Positions 25,649 to 34,799 of a DNA stretch of 64,000 bases are shown piece by piece. Where the stretch lies: assembly GCA_963728535.1 (NCBI GenBank), contig CAVSKK010000001.1, positions 310,001 to 374,000 of the forward strand, given 5' to 3'. The notes beneath the pieces were generated by a model, which did no database searches, had not been told where the DNA came from, and saw only the letters and a list, made by a program, of their open reading frames with translations. A program made the position numbers and the translations under genes. The DNA is from VAXT01 sp963728535. GTDB taxonomy: Bacteria; Actinomycetota; Thermoleophilia; Gaiellales; Gaiellaceae. Positions within the stretch are counted from its first letter, which is position 1. Each line of letters opens with the position of its first letter.

Positions 25649-26945
25649 ATGCCCAGGGGACAGCTCTTCGGGGCGCTGAGCGAGCGCCAGTTTCGTCTGC
25701 TCTGGCTGGGCCAGGCGACCTCGACGCTCGGCGACGGGCTCGTTCCCGGTCGCGCTCTGCGTTCGCGGTCATCAGGCACTCTCGACGGGTCCGCGACGGC
25801 GCTCGGTGTCGTACTGGCGGCGCACACGCTGCCGCTCGTCCTGTTCGTCCTCGTGGGCGGGGTCTGGGCGGACCGCCTTCCTCGGCAGATGGTCATGCTC
25901 GTCTCAGACGTCATTCGCGGCGCAGTCCAGGCGACGATCGCCGTGTTGCTGCTCAGCGGCTCGGCGGAGCTCTGGCACCTCGCCGTGCTGATTGCGATCT
26001 ACGGGACGGCGGAGGCGTTCTTCCAGCCCGCCGCGACCGGGCCTCGTGCCCGCGACGGTCAGCCTGCAACGCCTCCAGCAGGCAAACGCGCTCCTTGGCC
26101 TCTCGCGGAGCACCGCCTTCGTCGCTTGGGCCTGCGATCGCCGGCGTGATCGCCGCGACGACGAATCCCGGGCCTCGTCTTCGTCGTCGACTCCGCGACG
26201 TTCGCCGTGAGCGCGGCCTCGCTCGCCTTGCTGCGGCTCTCGCGCGTCTCGCCGCGAGGGAGAGCGCAAGAGCTTCCTCGCCGACCTCAAAGGCGGGTGG
26301 CACGAGCTCGTCGCGCACACGTGGCTCTGGGTGATCGTCGCGTGGGCCTCGACGTTCCTCTGCATCGTCGTCGCCCCGTTCTTGACGCTCGGACCGGTGG
26401 TCGCGAAAGAGTCGCTCGGCGGCGCGGCGTCGTGGGGGATCATCGCCGCCGGCTGGGGCGCCGGCTCGCTCGGAGGCGGTCTGCTCGCGCTGCGCTGGAA
26501 ACCGGCGCGGCCGATGCTGGTCTGCTGCATTCTCACGCTGGGGATCGCGCCGGCGATTGCGCTGCTTGCGCTGCGTGCCCCCGCACCGGTGATCGCCGTG
26601 GCCCAGGCTTTCGGCGGCCTCGGCATGGGCTTCTTCGGCGCCGTCTGGCAGACGACCCTCCAGCAGCACGTGCCGGAGGAATCCCTCTCTCGCGTCAGCG
26701 CCTGGGACTGGATGGGCTCGTTCGCGTTTCTCCCGCTCGGCCTGATCCTCGCCGGGCCGGTGTCGGATGCGATCGGGATCTCGACCACGCTCTGGATCTC
26801 GGTCGGCTACCTCGTCGTCTCCACGGCGGCCGTTCTGCTCGTGCCCAGTGTCCGCAACCTCCGCCGGCTGGACGAGCCCGAGCCGACGACCGAAGCGGTG
26901 CTCCCGGAGATCAGCGGCGAGCCGGTCGAGGCGTTCCATGGCTGA
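25649..26945 (+). pseudogene. MFS transporter gene broken by several frameshifts
   Basis: An MFS exporter of about 430 residues can be pieced together across frames. The N-terminus QFRLLWLGQATSTLGDGL is followed by two compensating indels (a non-homologous PGRALRSRSSGTL patch), then ALGVVLAAHTLPLVLFVLVGG and AVLIAIYGTAEAFFQPA. Frame changes near 26035, 26125, 26160 and 26265 are needed to continue through LVPATVSLQRLQQANALL, GPAIAGVIAATT, LVFVVDSATFAVSAASL, and on into the intact C-terminal half (26331-26945). Its start lies just after the inverted repeats. The last bases overlap the next gene's ATG. Degraded relative to neighbours; likely non-functional. Confidence 0.72.
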
Positions 26946-27906
26946 GCTCTCGCGCGACGACGTCCTCGGCGCGCGCGAAGCGATTGCCGGGCGCCTGCAT
27001 CGGACGCCGGTCTTCTCCTCTGCGACGCTCGGCGAGCGTGCCGGGGCGCCGGTCCACCTGAAGGCCGAGCTCTTCCAGCGCACCGGCTCGTTCAAGCCGC
27101 GTGGCGTGCTGACGAAGCTCTCGTCGCTCTCGACCGAGGAGAAGCGCCGCGGCGTGATCAGCATCTCGGCCGGCAACCACGCGCAGGCGCTTGCGTACTG
27201 TGCGGCCCTCGAGCGTCTCGACGCGCTGATCGTCATGTGGCAGGGCGCGAGCGCTCAGAAGATCGACGCAACGCGTGCGTACGGCGCGCAGGTCGACCTC
27301 GAGGCGACGGGACCCGGGGAGGCGTTCGAGCGACTGGGCGAGTTGATGGAGAAGACCGGCCGTGCACTCGTCCATCCCTTCGACGACCCGTTCACGATCG
27401 CCGGCCAGGGCACCGTCGGCCTGGAGATCCTCGAGGACGTTCCGGACGCGACCGTGATCGTCGTCCCGGTCGGCGGGGGTGGGCTCGTCTCGGGCATCGC
27501 CGTTGCGTCCGAGGGGCGCCGGGTCGTCGCGGTCGAGCCCGAGCGTTCCGACGCGCTGCACCGAGGGCTCGAGGCCGGTGAGCCGGTCCCGGTCCAGCCG
27601 GCCTCGATGGCGGATGGGCTCAGCGCTCCCTTTGCCGGCGAGCATGCGATCAGGATCTGCCAGGCCCTCGCGGTCGAGAGCGTGCTCGTCTCGGAGGAGG
27701 AGCTCGCCGACGGGATGCGCTTTCTCTACGGACGCGCGAAGCTCGCCTGCGAGCCTGCCGGGGCGGCCGCCGTCGCTGCCTTGCTCGCCGGAAAAGTGGC
27801 CGTAGAGCCTGGAGACACCGTGGTCTGCGTTGTCTCGGGTGGCAACGTAGTGCCCGAAATCGCCTCTGCTATCCTGGGTTCAGATGAAGGCCGACATCCA
27901 TCCTGA
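26938..27906 (+). CDS. Threonine dehydratase / serine racemase-like PLP enzyme
   Basis: 322 aa from the ATG at 26938, which overlaps the 3' end of the MFS pseudogene. Fold-type II PLP motifs: the cofactor lysine in RTGSFKPRGV, the SAGNHAQALAY substrate loop, and the phosphate-binding glycine run VGGGGLVSGIA. C-terminal CVVSGGNV is typical. There is no ACT regulatory domain, so it is a short (catabolic or racemase-like) form. Probable reaction: deamination of Thr/Ser to 2-oxo acids. The 3' end overlaps rpmE by 23 bp. Confidence 0.87.
   Translation: MAELSRDDVLGAREAIAGRLHRTPVFSSATLGERAGAPVHLKAELFQRTGSFKPRGVLTKLSSLSTEEKRRGVISISAGNHAQALAYCAALERLDALIVMWQGASAQKIDATRAYGAQVDLEATGPGEAFERLGELMEKTGRALVHPFDDPFTIAGQGTVGLEILEDVPDATVIVVPVGGGGLVSGIAVASEGRRVVAVEPERSDALHRGLEAGEPVPVQPASMADGLSAPFAGEHAIRICQALAVESVLVSEEELADGMRFLYGRAKLACEPAGAAAVAALLAGKVAVEPGDTVVCVVSGGNVVPEIASAILGSDEGRHPS
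27870..27875 (+). promoter_or_regulatory. Candidate -10 element of rpmE
   Basis: TATCCT ends 8 nt before the rpmE ATG, inside the upstream coding region. No ribosome-binding site. Confidence 0.4.
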
Positions 27907-28108
27907 GTACGACTTCGCGACCGTTCGCTGCTCCTGCGGCAACGAGTTCCAGACGCGCTCCACCAAGTCGGAGTTGCACGTCGAAGTCTGCTCGGCCTGC
28001 CATCCGTTCTACACCGGCAAGCAGAAGCTCGTCGATACCGGCGGGCGCGTCGAGCGCTTCCAGCGGCGGCGCGAGAAAGCCGCCGGCGCCACGCCCAAGG
28101 ACGACTAA
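27884..28108 (+). CDS. rpmE: 50S ribosomal protein L31
   Basis: 74 aa. Begins MKADIHPEY and contains the zinc-ribbon cysteines CSCG and CSACHPFYTG with the family signature HPFYTGKQKLVDTGGRVERF (20 residues). This is the zinc-binding (C+) form. It is followed by DUF1385 and prfA, a common bacterial arrangement. Confidence 0.96.
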   Translation: MKADIHPEYDFATVRCSCGNEFQTRSTKSELHVEVCSACHPFYTGKQKLVDTGGRVERFQRRREKAAGATPKDD

Positions 28109-28116
28109 GTCCTCTG

Positions 28117-29031
28117 ATGTCCAATTCGTCGATCGGCGGCCAGGCCGTCCTCGAGGGCGTGATGATGCGCAGCCCGTCGAACTGGTCGCTCGCGGTGCGC
28201 AAGCCGGACGGCGAAATCGCCGAGGTCAACCGCCCGATTCGTTCGGTGATGGCGCGCCACTGGGTCTTCCGGCTGCCGGTCATCCGTGGAATCGTCGCCC
28301 TCGGCGAGTCGCTGGCAATCGGCTTCCGTGCGCTGGCCATCTCCGCGAACTACGCGGCCCAGACCGAGGATGACGAGGGTGAGGTCCAGACAGAGCTCTC
28401 CCGCGGCGCGCTGATCTTCGCCTTCGCGCTCGCGATCGGCTTCGCGGTCATGCTCTTCAAGGTCACGCCCGCTCTGATCACGAGCTGGCTGCCGATCGAC
28501 ACGACGGGCTGGTTCGTGATCGTCGAGGGCGTGATCCGCGTGACGATCTTCATCCTCTACCTGCTCGTCATCTCGCTCCTGCCCGACCTCAGGCGCGTCT
28601 TCCAGTACCACGGCGCCGAGCACAAGGTGATCAACGCGTACGAGGCCGGCGAGGAGCTCGAGCCGGAGAAGGCGCAGCGCTTCAGCCTCATTCACCCTCG
28701 TTGCGGGACCGCGTTCTTGCTCTGGGTGATGGTGATCGCGATCTTCGTCTTCGCGTTTTTTGGGCGCCCGACCTGGTACTGGCTGATCGCGAGCCGCATC
28801 CTCCTGCTGCCGCTGATCGCTGGGCTCGCCTATGAGCTGATCCGCTTTGCGGGCAAGCACCAGGGCAACCGGGCGCTGATGGCGCTGCTCGCGCCGGGGC
28901 TCTGGCTCCAGCGGCTGACGACCCGCGAGCCGTCGCTCGACCAGCTCGAAGTCTCGATCCGCGCGTTGAAGGAGGTCCTCCAGCTCGAGGACCGGGCGCC
29001 GACCGAGCAGCGCGTCGAAGTCATGGCCTAG
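28117..29031 (+). CDS. DUF1385 membrane protein
   Basis: 304 aa. Family hallmarks: GGQAVLEGVMMR at the N-terminus and YHGAEHKVINAYEAG in the middle, then HPRCGTAFLLWVM. About four hydrophobic helices (about 88-110, 128-155, 203-222, 226-250). DUF1385 proteins are commonly found between rpmE and prfA in Gram-positive genomes. Function is not established. Confidence 0.92.
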   Translation: MSNSSIGGQAVLEGVMMRSPSNWSLAVRKPDGEIAEVNRPIRSVMARHWVFRLPVIRGIVALGESLAIGFRALAISANYAAQTEDDEGEVQTELSRGALIFAFALAIGFAVMLFKVTPALITSWLPIDTTGWFVIVEGVIRVTIFILYLLVISLLPDLRRVFQYHGAEHKVINAYEAGEELEPEKAQRFSLIHPRCGTAFLLWVMVIAIFVFAFFGRPTWYWLIASRILLLPLIAGLAYELIRFAGKHQGNRALMALLAPGLWLQRLTTREPSLDQLEVSIRALKEVLQLEDRAPTEQRVEVMA

Positions 29032-29032
29032 G

Positions 29033-29080
29033 CCGAAGAAAGTCCGGCGCGCTGGCGCGCGCCATGACGACTTTCTTCGG
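29033..29080 (+). terminator. Long hairpin after DUF1385
   Basis: A perfect 12-bp inverted repeat CCGAAGAAAGTC (29033-29044) / GACTTTCTTCGG (29069-29080) starts 2 nt after the stop codon. It encloses a second stem GGCGCGC (29046-29052) / GCGCGCC (29057-29063). It lacks a T-tract but is well placed as a terminator or mRNA 3' barrier. Confidence 0.55.
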
Positions 29081-29193
29081 TGGTGTCTCACGAGCAAGCG
29101 CCTGTAGCGGAGGCGAGCAAAGCCCGCCTCCGCGCGCTTCGAAATCGGCCCTCCCAGTGTTTATGCGGGGCCAAAGGCTTCTTCGAGCGGCGC

Positions 29194-29199
29194 TACCCT
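29194..29199 (+). promoter_or_regulatory. Candidate -10 element of prfA
   Basis: TACCCT ends 7 nt before the prfA ATG. The same hexamer and spacing occur before secA. No ribosome-binding site. Confidence 0.45.
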
Positions 29200-29206
29200 T
29201 CCTGTC

Positions 29207-30244
29207 ATGGCCATGCAAGAGCTCGTCGACGAGGTTGAGCGCTCCTACCGCGAGACGCAGGAGCGCCTGTCGGATCCCGCTGTCTACAACGACCACCGCG
29301 AGGCGGCCGATGTGGGACGGCGCCTGAAGGAGCTCGAGGCCCCGTTCAAGCTGGCCGAGGAGTGGCGCGGGGTCCGGGAGGACCTCGATGCTGCACAGGG
29401 CGACGGCGACCTGCGCGAGCTCATCCCTGAGCTCGAGGGCCGGCTCGCAGCACTCGAGGAGAACCTGAAGCTCTCGCTCGTCGAGTCTGACCCGGCCGAT
29501 CGAAAGGACGTCCTCGTCGAGATCCGGCAGGGAGTGGGCGGCGACGAGGCCGCGCTCTGGGCCGGTGACCTCTATCGGATGCTGACGCGGTACGCCGAGC
29601 GGCGCGGCTTTAAGACCGAGGTGCTGTCGCTGAGCGAGAGCGAAGGCGGCGGTTTCAAGGAGGTCACGTTCGCCGTCAAAGGGGACGGCGCTTACTCGAT
29701 CTTCAAGTGGGAGGGCGGAACGCATCGCGTGCAACGCGTGCCTCAGACCGAGTCCCAGGGTCGCATTCACACGTCGACCGCGACCGTTGCCGTCATGCCC
29801 GAGGCCGAGGAGGTCGAGGTCGAGATCGACCCGAACGAGCTGAAGATCGACGTCTACCGCTCGACCGGGCCGGGCGGGCAGAGCGTCAACACGACCGACT
29901 CCGCCGTTCGCATCACCCACGTGCCGACCGGCCTCGTCGTCGCGATGCAGGACGAGAAGTCGCAGCTCCAGAACAAGGCGAAGGCGCTGCGCGTGCTGCG
30001 GGCGCGCCTGTTCGAGCTCGAGCGGCGCAAGCAGCGAGAAGCCCAGGAGGCCACGCGCCGCTCGCAGATCGGCACGGGCGAGCGCGCGGAGAAGATCCGC
30101 ACCTACAACTTCGCAGAGAGCCGGGTCACCGATCACCGGATCAAGCTCACCCAGCACCGGCTCGACGCGATCCTGGACGGGGAGCTCGACGAGTTCACGG
30201 AGGCGATCGCGTCCGAGGACCGGCAGCGGGCGCTCGAGGCGTGA
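29207..30244 (+). CDS. prfA: Peptide chain release factor 1
   Basis: 345 aa. The GGQ motif in STGPGGQSVNTTDSAVRITH (20 residues) positions the catalytic loop. The codon-recognition tripeptide in RVPQTESQGRIHTS is PQT (PxT, as expected for RF1, which reads UAA and UAG). The C-terminal QIGTGERAEKIRTYNF block is also conserved. It is followed by prmC, which methylates the GGQ glutamine, in overlap (GTGA). Confidence 0.96.
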   Translation: MAMQELVDEVERSYRETQERLSDPAVYNDHREAADVGRRLKELEAPFKLAEEWRGVREDLDAAQGDGDLRELIPELEGRLAALEENLKLSLVESDPADRKDVLVEIRQGVGGDEAALWAGDLYRMLTRYAERRGFKTEVLSLSESEGGGFKEVTFAVKGDGAYSIFKWEGGTHRVQRVPQTESQGRIHTSTATVAVMPEAEEVEVEIDPNELKIDVYRSTGPGGQSVNTTDSAVRITHVPTGLVVAMQDEKSQLQNKAKALRVLRARLFELERRKQREAQEATRRSQIGTGERAEKIRTYNFAESRVTDHRIKLTQHRLDAILDGELDEFTEAIASEDRQRALEA

Positions 30245-31074
30245 CCTCGCGGGAGCTCCTGAGCTCGGCCACCGAGGAGCTCGAGCAGGCGGGCTGCCCG
30301 TCGCCGCGCGTCGACGCCGAGTGGCTGCTCGCGCATGCGCTTCGCATGACACGCAGTGAGCTGTACGCCGACGGCGATCACCCCCTGACGGCCGCGGACG
30401 AGCAGAGCTTCGCCGAGCTCGTGGCCCGCCGCGCACGGCGCGAGCCACTGGCGTACGTGCTCGGCGAATGGGGCTTCCGCAGGCTGACGCTTCGGGTCGA
30501 CTCCAGGGTGCTCATTCCCAGGCCCGAGACGGAGTCGGTCGTCCAGCGCTGCCTCGAGCTGCTCGACGGGTTGCCCGAGCCGCGCGTGCTCGATGTCGGC
30601 GTCGGCTCCGGCGCGATTGCGCTCGCGATCGCCGACGAGCACCCATCGGCGCGCGTCGTGGCGACCGACAGCTCGGCGGGTGCGCTCGCCGTCGCCGACG
30701 AGAATCGCAGTCGCGCGGCGTTGACGGAGCGGGTCGAGCTGGTGGAGGGAGAGCTCTTCGCCGGCCTACAAGGCCCGTTCGACCTCGTCGTCTCGAACCC
30801 GCCGTACGTTGCTCCGGCCGAGGTCGACTCGCTTGACCCGGAAGTCGCTCACTATGAGCCGCGCGAGGCGCTCGTGGCACGCGGCGCCACCGAGGCGATC
30901 GCCGAGCAGGCGCGATCGCGGCTCGTCCCCGCCGGCTCGCTGGTGCTCGAGACCGCCGACGGCAACGCCGGCGCCGTGGCGGGGCTGCTCAGGAGTCTCG
31001 GGTACGAAGACGTCTCGATCGGGCACGACCTGGCTGGACGCGAACGAGTGGTCGATGGACGCACGCCTCGTTGA
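30241..31074 (+). CDS. prmC: Release factor glutamine methyltransferase
   Basis: 277 aa; GTG start overlapping the prfA stop. SAM-binding VLDVGVGSGAIALAIA and the glutamine-methylase signature VVSNPPYV are present, together with the N-terminal helical domain (LIPRPETE). It methylates the Gln of the GGQ motif in release factors. The adjacent release factor is its substrate. Confidence 0.95.
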   Translation: MTSRELLSSATEELEQAGCPSPRVDAEWLLAHALRMTRSELYADGDHPLTAADEQSFAELVARRARREPLAYVLGEWGFRRLTLRVDSRVLIPRPETESVVQRCLELLDGLPEPRVLDVGVGSGAIALAIADEHPSARVVATDSSAGALAVADENRSRAALTERVELVEGELFAGLQGPFDLVVSNPPYVAPAEVDSLDPEVAHYEPREALVARGATEAIAEQARSRLVPAGSLVLETADGNAGAVAGLLRSLGYEDVSIGHDLAGRERVVDGRTPR

Positions 31075-31663
31075 CGAAGCCATCGAGGCGATCCGAGCCG
31101 GCCGGCCGGTCGTCTTGCCGACCGACACCGTCTACGGGTTGTGCACGGACCCGTACCGGGCACAACCGGTCGAGCAGCTGTACAGGCTGAAGGGCAGGAA
31201 CGAGCAGCAGCCGGTTGCCCTGCTCGCGCCGGACCTGGACACGATCCTCGACTGCGTGCCGGAGCTGCGCGGCCGCGCCGGGTCGATTGCGGAGGCGCTG
31301 CTGCCGGGACCGCTCACGCTCGTCCTCCCGAATCCCGCCTGGCGCTTCCAGTGGATGACCGGGGCGAGACCGGACACGATTGGCGTCCGCGTGCCCGAGC
31401 TGGTGGGGGACACGAAGGCGATCGTCAAGCGAATCGGTGCCGTCGCTGCGACGAGTGCGAACCTCACCGGCGGCCCGGACCCGAAAAGCCTCGACGAGGT
31501 GTCGGACGAGATTCGCGCGGCCGCGGCCGTGGTCATCGATGGGGGAGAGCTGCCCGGGATCCCTTCGACGGTCGTCGACCTGACCGGCTCGGAGCCGCAG
31601 ATCATCCGCGAGGGCGCGTTGCCGGCCGCCGAGGTGCTCGAGCGGCTCGACCAGCTGGCCTGA
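31055..31663 (+). CDS. tsaC: Threonylcarbamoyl-AMP synthase (Sua5/YwlC/YrdC family)
   Basis: 202 aa from the ATG at 31055, overlapping prmC by 20 bp. YrdC-domain motifs: VVLPTDTVYGLCTD, LYRLKGRNEQQP, PGPLTLVLP, TIGVRVP, ATSANLTGG and PSTVVDLTG. It makes the threonylcarbamoyl-adenylate used for the t6A37 modification of ANN-decoding tRNAs. Short form without the Sua5 C-terminal domain. Confidence 0.94.
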   Translation: MDARLVDEAIEAIRAGRPVVLPTDTVYGLCTDPYRAQPVEQLYRLKGRNEQQPVALLAPDLDTILDCVPELRGRAGSIAEALLPGPLTLVLPNPAWRFQWMTGARPDTIGVRVPELVGDTKAIVKRIGAVAATSANLTGGPDPKSLDEVSDEIRAAAAVVIDGGELPGIPSTVVDLTGSEPQIIREGALPAAEVLERLDQLA

Positions 31664-31667
31664 GGCG

Positions 31668-31673
31668 TACCAT
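31668..31673 (+). promoter_or_regulatory. Candidate -10 element of glyA
   Basis: TACCAT ends 7 nt before the glyA ATG, in the 17-bp gap after tsaC. This allows independent, leaderless expression of glyA. Confidence 0.4.
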
Positions 31674-31680
31674 CCCCTAC

Positions 31681-32970
31681 ATGGCCGTCGCGGAGCAGAC
31701 CCTTCAGCAGCTGCGGAGCGCGGGGCTCGCCGAGATCGACCCCGAGATCGCCGAGCTCCTCGCGCGCGAGCACGAGCGCCAGCGTGGCCAGATCGAGCTG
31801 ATCGCGTCCGAGAACTTCACCTGGCCGAGCATCTTCGAGGCCGTCGGGTCGGTGCCCACGAACAAGTACGCCGAGGGCTACCCCGGCAAGCGGTACTACG
31901 GCGGCTGCGAGGTGATCGACGAGATCGAGCAGACCGCGATCGACCGCGCGCTCTCGCTCTTCGGCGCCGAGCACGCGAACGTGCAGCCGCACGCAGGCGC
32001 CCAGACGAACATGGCCGTCTACCTGGCCGCGCTCGATCCCGGCGACACGATCCTCTCGCTCGAGCTCTCGCACGGCGGCCACCTGACGCACGGGCTCAAG
32101 GTCAACTTCTCCGGGCGGCTCTACACGATCGTTCACTACGGCGTCAGCCGCCGGACGAATGTCGTCGACTACGACGAGGTGCTCCGCCTGGCGAAGCAGC
32201 ACAGGCCGAAGATGATCATCTGCGGCGGGTCCGCTTATCCGCGCACCGTCGAAGCCGACAAGTTCCGCGAAGTCGCCGACGAGGTCGGCGCCTTTCTGCT
32301 CTGCGACATGGCGCACTTCGCGGGCCTCGTCGCCGCCGGCCTGCACCCGAGCCCGGTGCCGCACTGCGACTTCGTCACCTCGACGACGCACAAGACGCTC
32401 GCCGGGCCGCGCGCCGGGTTCATCCTCTGCAAGGAGGAGCACGCGAAGGCGGTCGACCGGGCCGTCTTCCCCGGCATGCAGGGCGGGCCGCTCTGCCATG
32501 TGATCGCAGCGAAGGCAGCGTGCTTCAAGATCGCCTCCAGCGAGGCCTTCAAGGACTACCAACGCCAGGTGAGGGCAAACGCGGACACGCTCGCGGAGAC
32601 GATTCAGGCCGGCGGCCTCGACGTGCTCACCGGCGGCACGGACACGCATCTGCTCCAGGTCGATCTCAGGAAGACGGACTGGACGGGAAAGGACGCGGAG
32701 GAGCGGCTGGCCGAGGTCAAGATCACCGTCAACAGGAACACGATTCCGTTCGACGAGCGTCCTCCGACCGTCGCCTCCGGCATCCGGGTCGGGACGCCGG
32801 CCATGACGATGCGCGGCTTCGACGAGGAAGACTTCACGGAGGTCGGCGAGATCGTCGTCAGCGCGCTCGCGGACTCGCCCGACCTGGCTGCGCTCACGGG
32901 ACGCAGCGAGGCGCTGTGCGCCAAGCGACCGCTCTACCCGGGCTTCCGCGGCTACACCTCGTACGCGTGA
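31681..32970 (+). CDS. glyA: Serine hydroxymethyltransferase
   Basis: 429 aa, standard length. Motifs: IELIASENFTW, NKYAEGYPGKRYYGGCE, LSHGGHLTHG and the PLP-lysine segment TSTTHKTLAGPRAG. It interconverts serine and glycine, charging tetrahydrofolate with a one-carbon unit. It is followed by upp with a 4-bp overlap. Confidence 0.96.
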   Translation: MAVAEQTLQQLRSAGLAEIDPEIAELLAREHERQRGQIELIASENFTWPSIFEAVGSVPTNKYAEGYPGKRYYGGCEVIDEIEQTAIDRALSLFGAEHANVQPHAGAQTNMAVYLAALDPGDTILSLELSHGGHLTHGLKVNFSGRLYTIVHYGVSRRTNVVDYDEVLRLAKQHRPKMIICGGSAYPRTVEADKFREVADEVGAFLLCDMAHFAGLVAAGLHPSPVPHCDFVTSTTHKTLAGPRAGFILCKEEHAKAVDRAVFPGMQGGPLCHVIAAKAACFKIASSEAFKDYQRQVRANADTLAETIQAGGLDVLTGGTDTHLLQVDLRKTDWTGKDAEERLAEVKITVNRNTIPFDERPPTVASGIRVGTPAMTMRGFDEEDFTEVGEIVVSALADSPDLAALTGRSEALCAKRPLYPGFRGYTSYA

Positions 32971-33665
32971 GCACCGGGGAGGCGGCAGGCGGCGGCGGGT
33001 CCGAGCACGACTCGGCGGGCGTCGCCGGCCACGGGCACGGCGCGGTCGTCGAGGTCGATCACCCGCTGGTTCGGCACAAGCTTTCGTACCTCCGGGACCG
33101 GCGGACCTCGACGGGCGACTTTCGCCGGCTCGTCCACGAGCTGACTGCGCTGCTCACGTACGAGGCGACCAAGGACCTGCCCACGGAGACGGTTCGGGTC
33201 GAGACCCCGCTCGAGTGGACCGAGGTCGAGCGGATCTCCGGCAAGAAGGTCGCCGTCTGTCCGGTGCTGCGGGCCGGCGTGGGGATGCTCGACGGCTTCC
33301 TCGGGCTCGTCGAGGGCGCGCGGGTCGGCTTCATCGGCCTCTTCCGCGACGAGGAGACGCTCGAGCCCATCGAGTACTACGTGAAGTTGCCCAGTGACCT
33401 CGGCGTCCGCGACGCGATCGTGCTCGACCCGATGCTGGCGACCGGGAACTCGTGTGCGGCGGCCGTCTCGGCCGTGAAGGAAGCCGGCGCGCGCTCGGTT
33501 CGGTTGATCTGCCTCGTAGCGGCACCCGAAGGGATCCTGCGGGTGCACAGCGCACACCCCGACGTCCCGATCTTCTGCGCCGCGATCGACCAGGGCCTGA
33601 ACGAAAACGGCTACATCGTTCCCGGTCTCGGCGACGCAGGCGACCGGCTCTACGGCACGAAGTAG
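32967..33665 (+). CDS. upp: Uracil phosphoribosyltransferase
   Basis: 232 aa; GTG start inside the glyA stop. A non-conserved N-terminal extension of about 25 residues (Gly/His-rich) precedes HPLVRHKLSYLRDRRT, where the family normally begins. PRPP-binding loop: VLDPMLATGNSCAAAV; uracil-site residues in YIVPGLGDAGDRLYGT. It salvages uracil to UMP. Confidence 0.94.
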   Translation: MSTGEAAGGGGSEHDSAGVAGHGHGAVVEVDHPLVRHKLSYLRDRRTSTGDFRRLVHELTALLTYEATKDLPTETVRVETPLEWTEVERISGKKVAVCPVLRAGVGMLDGFLGLVEGARVGFIGLFRDEETLEPIEYYVKLPSDLGVRDAIVLDPMLATGNSCAAAVSAVKEAGARSVRLICLVAAPEGILRVHSAHPDVPIFCAAIDQGLNENGYIVPGLGDAGDRLYGTK

Positions 33666-33677
33666 TCTCCGCGTAGC

Positions 33678-34799
33678 GTGTGGGAGACCCTTCGAGACAA
33701 CCCGGAAGTCCTCTGGGGCTTCCTACTCGCGCTCGGCGTCGTCCTCGTTCTGACGCCGGCTGTCGGGCGCTTCGCGCGCATCCTCGGCGTCGTCGATCAG
33801 CCGGGTGAAGGGCGGCGCCTGCATGTCCGGCCGATTCCCCGCCTGGGCGGGATCGCGCTCCTGCTCGGCATCTTCGTGCCCGCGCTCGCCTTCCTGACGC
33901 TGGACGGGCCCTACCGGGGAATCCTGCTCGGCGCCGCGGTCGCGACCTGTGTCGGGGTCGTCGACGATTTCCGAGGCCTGCAGTGGTGGGCGAAGCTCGG
34001 GGGTCAGAGCATCGCCGCGGCGATCCCGATTGGCTTCGGGGTCGCGATCGACCGCTTCACGTTTCCCTTCGTCGGGATCCAGGACTTCCCCGCCTGGATC
34101 GGCGTCCCGATGACGTTCGTCTGGATCGTCGCGATCATGAACATGGTCAATTTCCTCGACGGGATGGACGGGCTCGCGGCGGGAATCTGCGCAATCGCGG
34201 GCTCTACGTTCGCCGTGATCGCACTCTCGCTGGGCAACCCAGAGGCCGCGATCCTCTCGGCGATCGTGGCGGGCGCGTGCTTCGGGTTCCTGCGCCACAA
34301 CTTCTACCCGGCCAGGATCTTCATGGGCGACTCCGGGGCGCTTCTGCTCGGCTTCATTCTCGCGACGCTCTCGGTGGAGGGGCTCCTGAAAACGGCGGCC
34401 ACCGTCGCCCTGTTCTTCCCGCTGCTCGTGCTCGCCGTGCCGATCGTGGACACGTCGTTCGTCCTCGCGAAGCGGCTGAAGCACGGGCGTCCTCTGTACG
34501 AGGCCGATCGCACCCACCTCCATCACCGTTTCGCGAACATCGGGTTCTCGCAGCGGCGGGCGGCCGTCTACATGTACGGCTGGTGCGCGATGCTCGCCGG
34601 CGCCGCGCTTGCGACGCGCTTCATCCCGTTCCGCGCGCACGGCATCTGGCACGTGTGGCCGACGCTCGCCGTCGCGACGATCGGGCTCGCCGCCCTCGCG
34701 ACGTCGATCTACATCGTCTACCTGCTCGAGATCGTCAAGCTCGCGAACCCGCGGATCAGGCGCCGCGAGCAGGCCGAGCGCGAGCGGAAGACGGCCTGA
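33678..34799 (+). CDS. Undecaprenyl-phosphate sugar-1-phosphate transferase (TagO/WecA/MraY family)
   Basis: 373 aa, GTG start, about 10-11 membrane helices. Active-site motifs: VGVVDDFRGL, NMVNFLDGMDGLAAG, ARIFMGDSGALLLGF and the late HLHHRF. It transfers GlcNAc-1-P (or a related sugar) onto the C55 lipid carrier, the first step for teichoic-acid-like polymers or arabinogalactan-type linkers. It fits with the LCP ligase and UGDH further along. The 3' end overlaps the convergent marR by 44 bp. Confidence 0.93.
   Translation: MWETLRDNPEVLWGFLLALGVVLVLTPAVGRFARILGVVDQPGEGRRLHVRPIPRLGGIALLLGIFVPALAFLTLDGPYRGILLGAAVATCVGVVDDFRGLQWWAKLGGQSIAAAIPIGFGVAIDRFTFPFVGIQDFPAWIGVPMTFVWIVAIMNMVNFLDGMDGLAAGICAIAGSTFAVIALSLGNPEAAILSAIVAGACFGFLRHNFYPARIFMGDSGALLLGFILATLSVEGLLKTAATVALFFPLLVLAVPIVDTSFVLAKRLKHGRPLYEADRTHLHHRFANIGFSQRRAAVYMYGWCAMLAGAALATRFIPFRAHGIWHVWPTLAVATIGLAALATSIYIVYLLEIVKLANPRIRRREQAERERKTA

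Noticed and set aside
23730..25772. 680-codon minus-strand open frame
   Set aside because: Antisense to ETF-QO; no motifs, no promoter or ribosome-binding site.
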